Positions 14,331-26,332 of a stretch of 64,000 bases of DNA are shown piece by piece. The number at the start of each line of letters is the position of its first letter. Within the stretch, counting starts at the first letter, position 1. Source of the stretch: Plectrocnemia conspersa (lineage: Eukaryota > Arthropoda > Insecta > Trichoptera > Polycentropodidae); contig VTFK01000096.1 in the NCBI GenBank assembly GCA_009617715.1, positions 310,001 through 374,000 on the forward strand, given 5' to 3'. The position numbers were made by a program, and so were the translations under genes. The notes under the pieces are model-generated. The model was not told the origin of the DNA, did no database searches, and worked only from the letters and a program-made list of their open reading frames with translations.

Positions 14331-14757
14331 CTTTTTTTTAACTTTTTATCAGGCGATTCTTAAAGTAACAAACATACCATTAACATTTATAAGTCCGAAG
14401 GCATGAATATATGTCATGCCTAAAATGGTTTTACCATTACATTCCAAATGTCATGATCAGTATATTTTCCATTTTAAATAACTTAAATAAAATTTACAGT
14501 ATATTTTTTTTAGTTACTTCTTACTTAGATGCTTCTATCAATATATTACAGTAAAAATATGTAGTAATTCCTCACCATTTTATCTGGAATTGTTAAATTA
14601 CTAAAATTCGTCGTTAAAACTGTTAATCCATCGATGGACTTTGGAAACAATTTTTTACCCAATCTGTAACAGCTGCTCAAAACCTAGACGTGTAAATTAT
14701 TATCCATGGTTTGATTTTACGTACAACATTAAATAAATTAAATTACTGTTTTTAATT

Positions 14758-14850
14758 TATGTCATTTAATGAAATACTATGAGTACGAATAAAATCGAAA
14801 TATTATAAAAACGACCACTGACTAACCAACTGCCCTTCCCATCCTGGAAA
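14758..14850 (+). repeat. Dispersed repeat family F, partial copy
   Basis: The run ATGTCATTTAATGAAATACT, followed by an AAATCGAAATATTA block and CCACTGACTAACCAACT, matches the better-preserved copy at 19893-20040 and the inverted copy at 45950-46125. This copy lacks the C-run end. It is directly followed by a family R copy, so F and R may be parts of one composite element or a preferred insertion spot. Confidence 0.75.
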
Positions 14851-14867
14851 AAGTGAAACGACGTCCC

Positions 14868-14960
14868 TGCATTTGACACTTTGAACACGCGTGATTATTG
14901 ACAGCTGTCTGATTTACAGTGATGCCAACATAGGAAACTAATTAGATTACTCTGTATAAT
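14868..14960 (+). repeat. Dispersed repeat family R, copy 2
   Basis: TTTGACACTTTGAACACGCG, then TGATTATTGACAGCTGTCTG and ATTTACAGTGATGCCAACAT, match the reverse complement of 52510-52620 almost base for base. The shorter copy at 4918 shares only the second half. No coding capacity is visible. Confidence 0.75.
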
Positions 14961-15959
14961 GGCTAATTTACATTTTCAAAAAATATATTTTACTAATACA
15001 AATAAGTCCAACACAAGCAATAAAAAAACGCAAAGGAGAAATTGTAACATATGTATATATGAACGAACAATAATATTATAGTATTTGCATGAAAGGACAA
15101 AAAAATCGTCATGATATGGACTAGCCGTTGCTTATTGAATAGGTACTATTCCCATATGTAAAAAAACTCATAAAAGAAAAACAAAGCTGTTTAAAAACGT
15201 AATTCAATATCATATCTGCATATGGAAGATTGTTTCGAGAAATATCATACGATGGACAAATATAACCAAACATCAAGTATATAAATATACAAGCAATTGT
15301 AATGTACATACATAAATATATTTAATGTTTCATATCAAAGTAATAAAAAAAAACAAATTCTGTGCAATTAAAAATATGTTGAAAGCCATTGTTGTTATGT
15401 GAATTATAATAGTGAACAATTAACTAGATACTATTTACAAAGATAGAGCGAAACATTCGTTCTTTTGTCATATTCTTGGGTGTTTTTTTTTCAGGTTGTG
15501 GGTACAGGGTATACCCTAAATAAGAAGTACGAAGCTTTATTTTTGTGATTGAATAAATTGGACCGCAGTCAATTCTTGAATCGTTCGTAAGAAGCTATCG
15601 TAATACCATGTTGCGTGAAACCCTTCCAACTATGGCATTTCGTAAGGACATGGTGAATTTATTTTGCATCACCGGAGAATGGAGGGACCCTTAGAATTTT
15701 GTTTCATGCTGGATAAGTGAGATGACTGTGGCGTTTATGTGTGAAAGCATATTTGTTTCTTCAACATTTCTTTAATAGTTAATTTACTCGTTTTAGTTAT
15801 TATTTTTGATGTCTTCAAATGTCTTCATTCATGGTTGCTGTAATTTCCATAGTATCGACCATAATTTTTCTGGATCCGGGACTAAAGCAGCAGTTAAATC
15901 TGTAGTTGCACGCATTCCAAATCATTCTGTACGCAGTGTACTAACCGCACAGATATGCG

Positions 15960-17640
15960 TTACAACAAAACGACGGTGAAGCGATCGATCATCGTCCGAG
16001 GCGATGCGATTTGCATCGATTAACGCAGCCAGCCGGTCGTTTCTTCGTCTCATACACTCGATTTTTTTTATTCTGTCCGCCGTTTACGCCTGTAAACCGC
16101 ATTATCTCGTGTTATCCCCGTTTACAACTAAATAAATGAGGACCGTTTCGATATTTTATTGGTGTGTAATGTCGACGTTCAGTTTTATCTGGGCGCCGGA
16201 TCGCGTCGGCCCACGTTGTTGTGAACCCATCGCGGTATGTATGCTGCGAGCATTGGTGGAATTCCGGGATACCGGGAAAGAGTCACTTCTCGCGACTTTT
16301 GCGCAACGTCGATAGTGTGTTTCGTAAAATTGAATCATCGAATTGAACCGCCTAGTGTTTGCGTTGTCTGAGAAGAGAGAGATAAGCGCGTTTATCTTAC
16401 GTGTCAAACAAGATTGTTGTCAGCAGACGTATGAGGGAACGGCGGTGTTTGTTTTTAGATTGTGTTTATCCCATGAGATTATGTACGCGTTCTTCGAACT
16501 TGAAAAATATATAATCCGTAAAGTACTCACAATTTCAGTACATGAATACGTCATACATCATTTCACATATCCTAAATTTGCGAAGGAATTAAATAAAAGA
16601 AGAGATAGGTATTTGCTTCACTAGTGTTTCTTACGAGCAACCCCCTTTTGTCGTATGTTAGCTAATAAGTGTGTGAATTAGATTATAAATTTTCTGGTTG
16701 GACATCACTACCTATGGATTATTCCCTTCCCGCATGTAAACACAATCGCTTTGATTAATCGTGGGAGTCACGCAACGAATGAATGATACGTATCGATGAT
16801 ATTTACTTAAATTAATTTGTACGATTAGTGATTTTTTATTTATTTATTTATTTATTTATTGAAATTCTAGTTTTGCAAATATATTGGGCGATTGTAAATC
16901 TCTACATATTTAGAGCTGACCATACATTCCGCGACTCATTAATTAGATCCGCCCAGAACGCGAAGCGTTTGAAAAGGGTTAACCCTCGTGCATTTTTAAA
17001 TCCCGGCCGCGGCTTTAATGAATGATCACCGACGATTATTTTAGCTCGCGTGCGATGCGTTTCGAGCAATTCATTTAGCTTGACAAGTACACGATTACCG
17101 CGTTCCCTCTTCTCCGATTCGGTACAAAGTCGAAATGCGCTTGAGCGACGTTTCGTTTTGTTCTTTGCCCGTGCATAAATACACTCGCTAAACGTTTCGC
17201 TGCGGTGCTTTTTTTTGTTGTATTTTTTCGGGGTTGTCATTTTTTTCCACTCCGCATGCAATGCAACATTCATTACTTGCCATCACAGATTGCGGAATTT
17301 CGTCTTAGTAATTTTTTGAGAGTCGAGATTTCGCGCTATTTTATGGGACCGAGCGATATAAAAACGAATGGAGCTCGCGAAGCAATAAACTTATATTTTC
17401 GACAGTAAAATATTAATATGCAAGCGCATGTGGATAATTTTATGCGAATCGGTAACGATCCCGGAAAATATGCCCACTCATCCTTTGTTCACGCGCATGT
17501 TTTTTCAACGAGGCTATTCGCCGTGATCGTCGTACTTTATGATGGTGCACACTATCTTTCAACAACCCCGTCTCCAATCGCCACATGTTTGCGAATTTGT
17601 TTAGCTTCTGTGTTTTACGTGTTTTTTTTTTAGTAATTTT
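15960..17640. other. Mixed CpG-rich unique DNA, no gene seen
   Basis: CpG-rich stretches at about 15960-16420 and 17030-17560 flank a more AT-rich centre that includes a TTTA microsatellite at 16836-16860. No recognisable gene or transposon was found. Confidence 0.4.
16836..16860. repeat. (TTTA)n microsatellite
   Basis: This is an uninterrupted run of about six TTTA units directly visible in the sequence. Confidence 0.9.
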
Positions 17641-18929
17641 GCTTTGAAACTGTAAAACAAAAATGTGACTAAGTTAAACGATGTTTTTACAGAATACCAG
17701 TTCTGTGCTCAATATTTGAGTGCTTGATTAATAAGTAGAAAAACCAAAATTAAAATACACATCTCGCTTATTATATCGGTTGTAATTTGTCACGTACGCA
17801 GGAAACATTTGGCAATAATAAGACACAAAATATTTTATTTGGGAAAAAATATGTAAGACGAGATGAGTTAATAAAACATATTTTCAAAATGAACCTTAAA
17901 AAAACTTGCAGTCTGCTTTTAAAAAAACATTTTAGAATAAGTTTCATGTTGATATGATAAAAACTAGGACAGTTATCGTGTACAAAATATGTAAACGTGT
18001 CATGAGTTTCCATGCAAGAGGTACTTTTCTTAACCTTTACCGGACCAAGTGTACGAAAAAAACGTACGCTCCCAACGTGGGTACGGAAAGACCCCCGATC
18101 TTCATACTAATTTTTAGACCTTTTCGACAAGAAATAACAGCATAAAATCAAGTATATGCATTTGAACAATCATTACATATATTAATATCATGGAATTATT
18201 ATATTTTATAACATTTTATCGTTTTTTTACGTAAAATAAAATTACACTAAGAAGCGTCATCATCGAAGCATGTCATTTTCATCACTGTGGGCGGGCAGAA
18301 CAGTGTCCGCTATCCCCACTACTACCCGATGTTGCGACAAGTGCTACTGTTTCTCAAACTATTGTATTAAAAATAATATATTTACTTACTACATATTTAT
18401 TTTTTCATTTATAAATTTATGTGCAGGGCTTTACATATTATCATCAATATTCTCTCTCTCCGAGATCAATATCAAGTGTCTTCTCTTTATTTGATTCCCA
18501 TATTTATATACATTGCACACGTGACGCATTTCCTTATGACACATTCCATAAGGTAACATGTACACCATCGATTTGTCCCTTCGATCGACCCTCTGACTAC
18601 ATGTGACGCATCATCTCTTTGTGACAAAGAGAACAAGTGTAGTACTGTTTCCAGTTTCAAGTGTCCCATCGATTTATGGTTTCGTTCAAACGAATGATAC
18701 CGAATAGACCCCTTGTTTGCTCTAATTGCTTTAACATAAACAAACGTTCGTATATCACGATTTTAGGTCGATGAACTAATTACGTTGCATCGTCGAAATT
18801 GTGTCGCAATCTTATTGAATTATATAATTATAGGAATTTATAGATTCAAAATCAGAGTATATAACATAAACACCGCGCGTATTGAATAAACACTGTCTCA
18901 AAAATTGCAAGAGATCCGTTAGGTCCTTG

Positions 18930-19110
18930 GCGACACCGGAAATCATAAACATTCCAGAGCAATATGTATATCTCGCTCGCACCCAATAGATGAAATACAC
19001 ATTTTATGCATTTATAACCGAAAGTGTGGGCGAAACAAAAATATTTTATCCCAACTGCTTTTTCTGTTATGTTATGAATGCACGCAAAAGACCAAAACAA
19101 TAGATTTAAT
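18930..19110 (+). repeat. Direct duplication, unit 1
   Basis: Starting at GCGACACCGGAAATC, this roughly 180-bp unit runs through ATATGTATATCTCGCTCGCA and AACACAATTTT-type AT-rich sequence to GCACGCAAAAG. It matches the unit at 19375-19557 with scattered substitutions and few indels. The period is 445 bp. Similarity also reaches upstream, where CGCGTATTGA corresponds to CGCGAATTGA before unit 2. It is more CpG-rich than its AT-rich surroundings. Confidence 0.85.
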
Positions 19111-19374
19111 CGGAAATGTATATTGCCTTTGATTCATTATTTTTATTATTGTTTTTACATGTTACACTAAAAAAACACTATGTAATAAAAATAATGATGA
19201 CAATAAAACTTCTTACATACCTAAATATTATGTAATTATGTAAATTTCATTAATAATTATAACACTAATATATAAAACGATGAAATCACAAAAAAACACG
19301 ATGAAAAAGTAAATTTGCCGTCAACTAAATACCACGCGAATTGAGAAGCGCAGTTTCGTCATCCGTTTCTTCGT

Positions 19375-19557
19375 GCGACACCGGAAATCGTGCGCATTCC
19401 AGAGCGATATATGTATATCTCGCTCGCACCTAATGGATGAAATACACATTTTATGCATTTATAACCGTAAGTGTGAGCGAAACAAAATATTTTATCCCAA
19501 CTGCTCTTCTTGTTATGTTACGAATGCACGCAAAAATATCAAAACAATGTATTTCAT
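19375..19557 (+). repeat. Direct duplication, unit 2
   Basis: This is the second copy of the unit at 18930-19110, sharing GCGACACCGGAAATC, TATGTATATCTCGCTCGCAC and CATTTTATGCATTTATAACC in the same order and spacing. Differences are mostly substitutions, so the duplication is not recent. Confidence 0.85.
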
Positions 19558-19892
19558 CACAAATGTTTGTTTTTAATCCTTATTTATGTATGAAATCTAC
19601 TAAAAATTATCAGAACATATGTGTAATGATTTAATACAGGATTACATATAATATGAACTTATTAACATTAGTAATTAAAAAGTTACAACGAAAAATAGCG
19701 ACTTAGGGGACTTCGAGTCCCCCGCTTGGTCCGGGCTAGGTTAAGAAAACTACCTAATCCTTTGAGTAGTGAGTTAATTTAGTAGTATCTTGTATCCCTG
19801 AAAATTAGTCATAGTGTGATTTTTAAGCCTTAATTTAAAAAAGTATTTAAATAAATAAGCTTTGGAGTTTAGTTTTGTTTCGTTTTCGTTAT

Positions 19893-20040
19893 ATTCACAT
19901 TTGCCCCCCCCCCCCACCCATTTTGAATTTGGCCAGAAAAATTCATGTCATTTAATGAAATACTATGAATCTTAATGAAATCGAAATATTAAAAAATAAT
20001 AACCACTGACTGGCCAACTTTTGCCCCCCTCTTCTCAGGA
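19893..20040 (+). repeat. Dispersed repeat family F, best copy
   Basis: This copy begins near a run of twelve C (19904-19915) followed by TTGAATTTGGCCAGAAAAAT. It continues through TCATTTAATGAAATACTATG and ends with CCACTGACTGGCCAACTTTT and a second C run. The same order is seen on the minus strand at 45950-46125. A truncated sub-copy follows at 20064-20128. No coding sequence is present. Confidence 0.8.
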
Positions 20041-20063
20041 AATTCTTAGGTTATCCCTCAAAA

Positions 20064-20128
20064 AAAATCGAATGAAAATTAATTAAATACTATGAATCTT
20101 AATGAAATATAAATATTAAAAAAACGAC
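20064..20128 (+). repeat. Dispersed repeat family F, truncated sub-copy
   Basis: The string AATACTATGAATCTTAATGA followed by AATATTAAAAAAACGAC repeats part of the copy just upstream. It is either a local partial duplication or a second insertion. Confidence 0.6.
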
Positions 20129-20183
20129 AGGAAATAGAGTTGCAAAAATTAAGACCGGAATTTCTCTTTTAATGAGTTGTGAC

Positions 20184-20810
20184 TAGGGATTCCAATCCCG
20201 TGCCAAAATTTTGATCCCGGGTTTTCGGTATTGCAATTAGTCGATCCCGGGATCCCGGGACCAGTCCCGGGATAATTTTCATGTTATTTTATCGATAAAA
20301 ATAATTTAAAATGAATAATACAATATATTTTTACATCTGTTTTTTATAACGTACAATGTATAAAGTACGTATAATTTTAGTCTTGGACTTAAAATAGAAA
20401 ATAATATAATAAAAATAAAAAAGGGAAGGTCTTATATATTTATTTGAGAAGAAAAAAATGAACTTTTGACAATGTATGTACATACTATGTACATTCATAG
20501 ATACAATTAATTGAAAACATTATTTTGAATAAAACTCACGAAGTAACATCAAAGCATCAAGTGTTTTATCATTTAGGCTTGATCTGATTTTGGTTCCTAA
20601 GCAGCCTGCTGCTGAAAAAGCACGTTCAGACTCACAGCCTCAAAGATTCACAGATGACACGTGCAACTCGCGCAAGTTTGTACACGAAATATAACGATGT
20701 TGTCAATAATAATTCGATTGTGCTTAATAAATCAACCAATCCGAAAAATTCGGGATTATGTTTTATAATCCCGGGACTCATCGGGTATTGAAAATCGTTC
20801 GGGATCCCTA
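20184..20810 (-). mobile_element. Nonautonomous hAT element, copy 1
   Basis: The element is bounded by TAGGGATTCC at the left and its near-complement GGGATCCCTA at the right, and is flanked by perfect 8-bp direct repeats GTTGTGAC at 20176-20183 and 20811-20818. An 8-bp target duplication plus short inverted termini is the hallmark of the hAT superfamily. The left subterminal region is packed with CCCGGGAT-type palindromes. The interior is AT-rich and encodes only the last 36 codons of a transposase on the minus strand (20520-20630). A copy in opposite orientation lies at 34997-35629. The element cannot mobilise itself and would need transposase supplied in trans. Confidence 0.92.
20520..20630 (-). 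pseudogene. hAT transposase C-terminal remnant in copy 1
   Basis: On the minus strand the frame reads SERAFSAAGCLGTKIRSSLN, continues through a DKTLDALMLLRE segment, and ends FYSK followed by a stop codon. The SERAFSAAG block is the conserved start of the C-terminal dimerisation region (hATC) of hAT transposases. The preceding codon context contains a stop, so the catalytic part was deleted before or during formation of this short element. The 36 codons are open here, whereas the sister copy has a premature stop. Confidence 0.88.
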
Positions 20811-21479
20811 GTTGTGACGGTGTTCAAGAAGATGCCATTGGCTGTTTTTGAATAAATGTAGATTGTTGTACAGTAATGAATTTAGATTGTTATATATAAA
20901 TAGATTTAGTTTATTATATGTACATGTAAAATAATAAATCCTTTGAAAATAAGCCTTAATGCGTATTTTGGACCAAAAATAAAAATTAGACCGGATCTCT
21001 TTTTTGTGGAAACACGGTATACTCCTGGGAGGGAGCTAATTTTACGTATTTTTGCTTAATTATTTCTGTTGGTTCTTTATTTATTATTATTTTATGTTTC
21101 ATTTATAGTAAATTATAGAAGAAAATGAATAATTCTCAACATTTGTTTTGATTTATTTTACTCCTTTTTTTATTACTATATTTTAATAATTTATTTTAAC
21201 ACTTTTCTATTATTCACTTTCGTTAATTTATTTTATATATTGTTTATATATTATTCGGCTTGTGATTTTTTTTTATATCAATTCATATGCCTTCTATATT
21301 TTTTATAAAATTAATATAAAATATTTTTTTATTATGTTTATTTGTTTCAAACTCTTTCGACCACCGTACATGTACGGCAATAGTGCCCAAAAGGCTAATA
21401 TTATTTTATTAATTTATTTAGCTAATATATATCTAATTGTAGTAATATCACGAAAAAGATTTAAGAACTATTTGTAGAA

Positions 21480-24400
21480 AATTGAGCGGATGTGTGCTTG
21501 GAACAGATCAAAACTCACGGTTGTGGGCTACGATACAACATTCTTTGGAAAATTCGCTCTACTGTTTTCGAACGTAAAAGTTGCAATGTGGCGACTCGAA
21601 AATATAGCTTATTCTATTTTGGATCATGCGGGAGCCTTGTTGCAGTCGAAACGTCAGCGTGTCCGCAATAAATAAAGCCTCGCAGAATTACACGGGGCGT
21701 TGTGGCCCCAAAAAGCAGCTCGTAATGCGAGTCATTAGCGACGCCCGCCCAACGCTTTATTTTATTACGCCCTTTTTTCGTCCCCCTCAGTGCAACCAAA
21801 TTCTTCGCTGGCGGAATCTATAAATCTATCCCGCAGACAACACACACAGGATGCTCGCGAACGCTGACCGCGATTAACGGTCTCCGTATATATGTCTCGC
21901 CCTTGTTTCGTTCCCGCTTTAAACGTGCATATATACCGTATAAACTAAAAAAATACAGTCTAGTCTAGATCGAGTGCGGTTTTGATTTGTTTACTGCTGC
22001 CACACAGCATCATTTATTCGCGTTCTCTAATCTTCTTTCAAATATAAATCTAATTTACATGTTTAATATGAATGCCTCTGACAGTACGATTTATCAAAGG
22101 TCGTCGAGAGCAATCTAATAAAAATATAATGTAGAAAGTAATAAAGCCGCAGAGGTGAAAGCAATTAAGCGACTAATTGATATTTAAGTGGGCGGATCAC
22201 AGCGATTGATCCGCCAGATTAGCTCCATTGTCGTAATTAAACAATATATATTTCAAAAGAAATTTCTTTTAACGATTGTTGCAAAAATTGACACAAAGCC
22301 ACGTCCTCGCCTAGTATAGTATGTATCGCGTCTAATAACAGATGTTCTTCTCTTGATAAAGGTATGATGTAATTTTACGTTATCTAAGTTATCTTAGAAA
22401 TATCTATCGCACAAGTTCTTTTGAACTTTACTACATTCCTACGTAATGATTCATCGCCGGTATTTTAATGAAATTGTGGCTCTCCCGTATTTAAACCATA
22501 TTAGCAACATTGCTCCTTGTCGAATCGTTCGATTTAATCGGAGGTCTTGCGTTATAAACCGATCTCATAACATTCGCTTTGTTGCGCCCAAGTGTTAACG
22601 CTTTCGATTACGAACGTCCGTTCGCGATATCGCGCAGCCCCGCGATCCAAAGCCGGTGGTATCGTTTATTGGTTGTAAAACAGCTTCATTATTGCGGAGG
22701 CATCTTATGGTGTTTGATTTAGTGAGCTAATATTCCCGTTCGGAGTTTACGGCTCGCCTCTCGCCTGTTATGGTCTCTCCTCTCGAGTATCTCTTGCTTC
22801 TCTCGGTCGTGTTGCATCACTCGGCCACAATAATGCCGCGGCCATAATTCGTTGACCTCCTCTCGCAGACTCCGCGGGCCGGGGATGACTGATGCTAATG
22901 CGAACGAAAAAAAGCAACGTTTGTGTTGCCGTAGCCGCATCGTTGTCGATTTGCGAAAAAAATAAAAAGACCGTTCGCGGCGAGATAATCGACGCGAAGG
23001 GCACGAAGGGATGTGTGTAATTAGCGAGTTTCGATCTCACAGTTAGCGCGTTTCGACAATGCCCTAAATAAGAAACTGATTGGCCTCGTTTGGCGTTGTG
23101 TGGTGTGTGAACGTCGTTTCGTAATTTATAATGGCTCATTACCCAAACCCAGAGGTAATAATAATTATGCTATATAGGCGGTGGTTCCAAACGTCTTCAT
23201 AACTCGACGCTGAACTGATATTATTACATCTCAATCATGTTTTTCTCGTTTTCCAGAGTGAGCTTAATCGCTTCGGTACCACATATTCCATCAATTCAAT
23301 CCTACGCAACTTTTGAGAAGTTGTTGTATGAGAATCGATATAAATTAAAATAAATGTATCATTATATCGACACAAATCATTTTTTATTTGCTATAGATTG
23401 GATGTTAATTATTATTATGTTATGACCATGCTGGTACTCGGATCTAATCCTAGCCTCTCACCACCGGGGAAAGCTGTTGTTTATAAAAATATAATTCACG
23501 CAGTAAATACCTCGAGAATCTTGAAAGTTGTAGAGAAATTCTGTTGAATGTGGAAAACGCTTAAATCGAAATGAATCTACTTTAGCACGTATTATCTTTG
23601 TTGTTGTATGTGTTATTATTTTTACGAAATTCGTTTCGTAACGCTCGAGCGGTACTATAGCATTATTATCCCCCCGTGTTTCTTTATTATTAATGGCTTA
23701 TCCATTATGTGTTGTGCACATCTGCTTTGGGTTACACACTTCTCGTACGCTTAATTGGTCAGCGATATTGACGCTGTTTGATCGCATATAACGATCATTG
23801 ACAGCTTACATTCCTACGATATTATGTTTCACACGTTCGGAATTTTAACTGGAAATGAAAATTTACCGATTGCTATTGAATATCGAGCGAATGAGCGACT
23901 CGTTCGCTTATGCACACGCGATACAATGGGACAGTCGCAGTCTCGTGGGCGCGCCAAATTCGAACGTCTTGCCTCATTTCCTGCATACGGAATAAAACGT
24001 AATCTAATCCCTCCGGATCGCTCTCCGATCCGATCGTTTGTCCGTTCGTAGTTTTTTCTCTCCCGATCGTAAATTATGACCGTTTTTGTGCCTTTTGTGC
24101 TACGGCTACAACGTACGTACGCCGATAAACTTTTCACTTTCACTGAACTCTCGGGCGTGCGCGCTTTTTGCTTGTTGCTGCTCTCGCGTTAAATTACGGA
24201 TCTAATATTCCACTCCTTATAAATCGAATCTCGAACACGTACGTATCTCTCTCCCACTTTCACCTATGTATGCACGTACCGCCTTCCTTGCGGACGCGCG
24301 AATGCTGCGAAGATGACCATTGTTCGCCGGAGGAGTTCGAAATTGAGCAACGCGCTTTTACGACGCGCAGTAATTCTTCTTTCGACATTACGTCCAATAT

Positions 24401-24760
24401 AAAGCACATATTTTAAATTGCGTATATCCGATACGTTTGTTGTTTCGTGTCGGAATATTTATGGTCGGACTCACGGGAGTCGCTTATTTTCTCTGTAATG
24501 TCAAATCTGATTTTATGTTATTCTTTTTGTTCGTATACATTCGGCGTATCAGGTTTTCACATAAGATACACACACACGCACGTTCACTATCTTACTCTCG
24601 AATATATTACTCCCCAGTACAGTGTAGCAAATGCGGGAAACGTTATCCCCACGGACGGATTACTCAATGTTACGCAGCCGTCATTCGTTGTCAACCCCAT
24701 TCGAATTGTGACGCCATTCGTTCAATTTAGTTGTTCGATGTTGTAAAAGTCTTTGAATAG
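21480..24760. other. Long CpG-rich unique block, no gene seen
   Basis: This is one of the longest CpG-rich, repeat-poor stretches in the window. Overlapping short reading frames on both strands (for example at 22768-23139 and 23829-24143) have no recognisable domains. A perfect inverted repeat lies at 22191-22215. The block may hold regulatory elements of a neighbouring or enclosing gene, but nothing specific can be named. Confidence 0.45.
22191..22215. promoter_or_regulatory. Perfect 9-bp inverted repeat, possible protein-binding site
   Basis: GGCGGATCA and TGATCCGCC are exact reverse complements separated by seven bases. Such dyads can bind dimeric transcription factors, but no known factor is assigned, and one dyad of this size can arise by chance in 64 kb. 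Confidence 0.25.
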
Positions 24761-25335
24761 TTATTGAGACCCTTGATCTGAGGCATTCTCGGAAAACGTT
24801 CATTCGATACTTTCACGTGGACAAGTGAGTGCAAAAGTGTGTTTGAAACATATTATTGTATGGCAGTTGTCGCCACCCGTGTCCTGCCTACTTACTCGGG
24901 TCATCTCCCTCCACCTTGCGGAATATGCCTACCCGTCTTTCGCCTGTATACGCAGCTTTCACTAATTGGCTAATGCAGCACTTCTCGATTGTTGTGCCCA
25001 TTTCTAACTTGAGTCGGGTTCACCATACGTTTCCACTCCTTTATCCAGAACCATGTTGGTTCAACTATATAAGGAAGGTTCAACCATTTCATTGGATCTG
25101 GTTAGGGAGTATTATCAGCCCTTTGTCGAAGAATAAATTTGTTGATTGTGTGTTACATTACAGTTTTCCAAATATGATTTTTGTTTTTATTTTCTCATGA
25201 ACGATTTGTTCGCACATGTTTTTTCTCGTGCAATGTGCGTAATGATAATAACAAGCTACTTACACCGTCTGACCCATTTCTGTGAAGACTGATCAAAAAC
25301 CAAATAAAAGACATTGCTATTTTACAGTATTATAT
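24760..25335. other. Transition to AT-rich DNA, no gene seen
   Basis: Composition falls from CpG-rich to AT-rich. A 114-codon plus-strand frame at 24856-25200 has no recognisable domain and sits where composition changes. I do not call it a gene. Confidence 0.4.
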
Positions 25336-25577
25336 TAATTTAGTCAAAATACAGCGCTGGAGACGATCATAGAAAATTTCGAAACATCTTTTGTAGAAAT
25401 TTTCCGGCCTCAATCAAACGCTTTGGACGTCATCAATGTTTTTCCCTTCAACGCCAACTTAATTTTTGGGAATAGCCAGAAGTCACCAAACCAGGTGAAT
25501 ATGGAGGGTGGTGTCTTCGCTTTGTGCGCTTGTGGATTATCGTGCAACAACGACAAACTCGGTATTCTGGTCGAACC
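25335..25577 (-). pseudogene. Mariner-like transposase fragment (C-terminal catalytic part)
   Basis: The minus strand translates to LLHDNPQAHKAK, then GDFWLFPKIKLALKGKNIDD, then an ENFYKRCFEIFYDRLQRCIL segment. These match the second and third catalytic aspartate regions of mariner-type DD34D transposases (HDNARPH and CDFWLFPKLK) and the conserved C-terminal tail. About fifteen residues are missing between the two aspartates. An in-frame TGA near 25416 interrupts the tail. The N-terminal HTH region and the terminal inverted repeats are not found. It lies head to head with another Tc1/mariner relic starting at 25620. Confidence 0.8.
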
Positions 25578-25619
25578 AGAAGAGCAAGGGAAAACAATAA
25601 AAAATACTGAAAGCGTTAT

Positions 25620-26160
25620 GAATAGGGTAAAGTCTGTGCATCATCGCGGCGCCCGTTCAGCTGAGAATATTGCAAGTGAAAGTGTGGTTGAAGACCCGGA
25701 ATTGTCGATTCGTCGGCGTTCGCAGCTATTGGGTTTTATTGTGGCTTCCTTCGGCACATTTTGCATCTCGACTTCATAATTCAGATAACACAATAACTGA
25801 AGCCCAAAGATAATGGGCAGCGAAGAATTTACACAAATTGGGTGTAAAAGCAGCAGGAAGTTGATGCTGATTTTTAAAACAAAATGTTCTCTAATGAAGC
25901 ACATTTCCACCTCTCTGGCTATGTTAATAAAGCAAAATATGGAGCGAGGAAAATCCTCATGTGATTCACGATAGACCATTACATCCAAAATTGTGGTCAG
26001 GCGGCATTATTGGTCCTTACTTTTTTGAAAACGATAAAGGTCGGACTGTAACAGTCAACGATGAGCGCTATAGGCGCATGATAACACATTATTTTGCCAC
26101 AAAATCGCAGATATTGAATTGTAAGACATTGCCACACATCGGGATTTTTCGCGATCAATG
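25620..26160 (+). pseudogene. Tc1/mariner-superfamily transposase relic of a second family
   Basis: Three decayed plus-strand pieces occur in order. The first (about 25640-25740) reads RSAENIASESVVEDPELSIR then RRSQLLG, resembling the helix-turn-helix linker of insect Tc1/mariner-like transposases. The second (25883-25960) reads MFSNEAHFHLSGYVNK; the usual SDEAHF aspartate is replaced by asparagine, so a catalytic residue is lost. After a frameshift the third (25964-26160) reads IHDRPLHPKLWSGGIIGPYF then FENDKGRTVTVNDERYRRMI, a typical post-D1 segment. The middle of the DDE domain after D2 is gone. The family differs from the adjacent minus-strand mariner. Confidence 0.82.
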
Positions 26161-26243
26161 ACATTGTATAATTAATTATAAATTATTGTTTAACATAATT
26201 CATAAGCAATAGATGTAGCTCATTTTTATAATTAAAAATTCGA

Positions 26244-26332
26244 GTCTGATGCTGTGGCTCGAACCCGCGGCCTTTGAGTTACCAGTTTAATACCTTACGG
26301 ACTTCGCTATACTGACCGATTGGATGGATATC
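26244..26332 (-). repeat. tRNA-derived SINE head or tRNA pseudogene
   Basis: On the minus strand an A box, TAGCGAAGTCCG (complement of 26298-26309), is followed about 40 bases later by a B box, GGGTTCGAGCC (complement of 26256-26266). Both match RNA polymerase III internal promoter consensus and have tRNA-like spacing. The anticodon arm does not pair properly, so it is not a functional tRNA. It abuts the end of the mariner-like relic. Confidence 0.65.

Larger units (their letters stand above)
14330..15960. other. AT-rich repeat-bearing spacer
   Basis: This AT-rich interval carries adjacent copies of families F (14758-14850) and R (14868-14960). A TTTTTTTTTCAG tract ends near 15494 and looks like a 3' splice site. 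Neither a branch point nor a coding stretch follows it, so I did not call an exon. Confidence 0.45.
17640..21480. other. AT-rich block rich in repeats and mobile elements
   Basis: This is a long AT-rich region containing a 445-bp-period direct duplication (18930-19557), family F copies (19893-20128) and a complete nonautonomous hAT element (20184-20810), each listed separately. GGGGACTTCGAGTCCCCC at 19697 forms a small hairpin resembling a tRNA T arm, but no tRNA can be built around it. The remainder shows nothing recognisable. Confidence 0.5.

Noticed and set aside
15483..15500. T-run plus CAG resembling a 3' splice site
   Set aside because: No branch-point consensus and the following GTTGTG is a poor 5' site; no coding stretch follows.
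19690..19730. GGGGACTTCGAGTCCCCC hairpin resembling a tRNA T arm
   Set aside because: The rest of a tRNA cannot be built around it.
24856..25200. 114-codon plus-strand frame
   Set aside because: No recognisable domain, no splice or promoter context, lies across a composition change.
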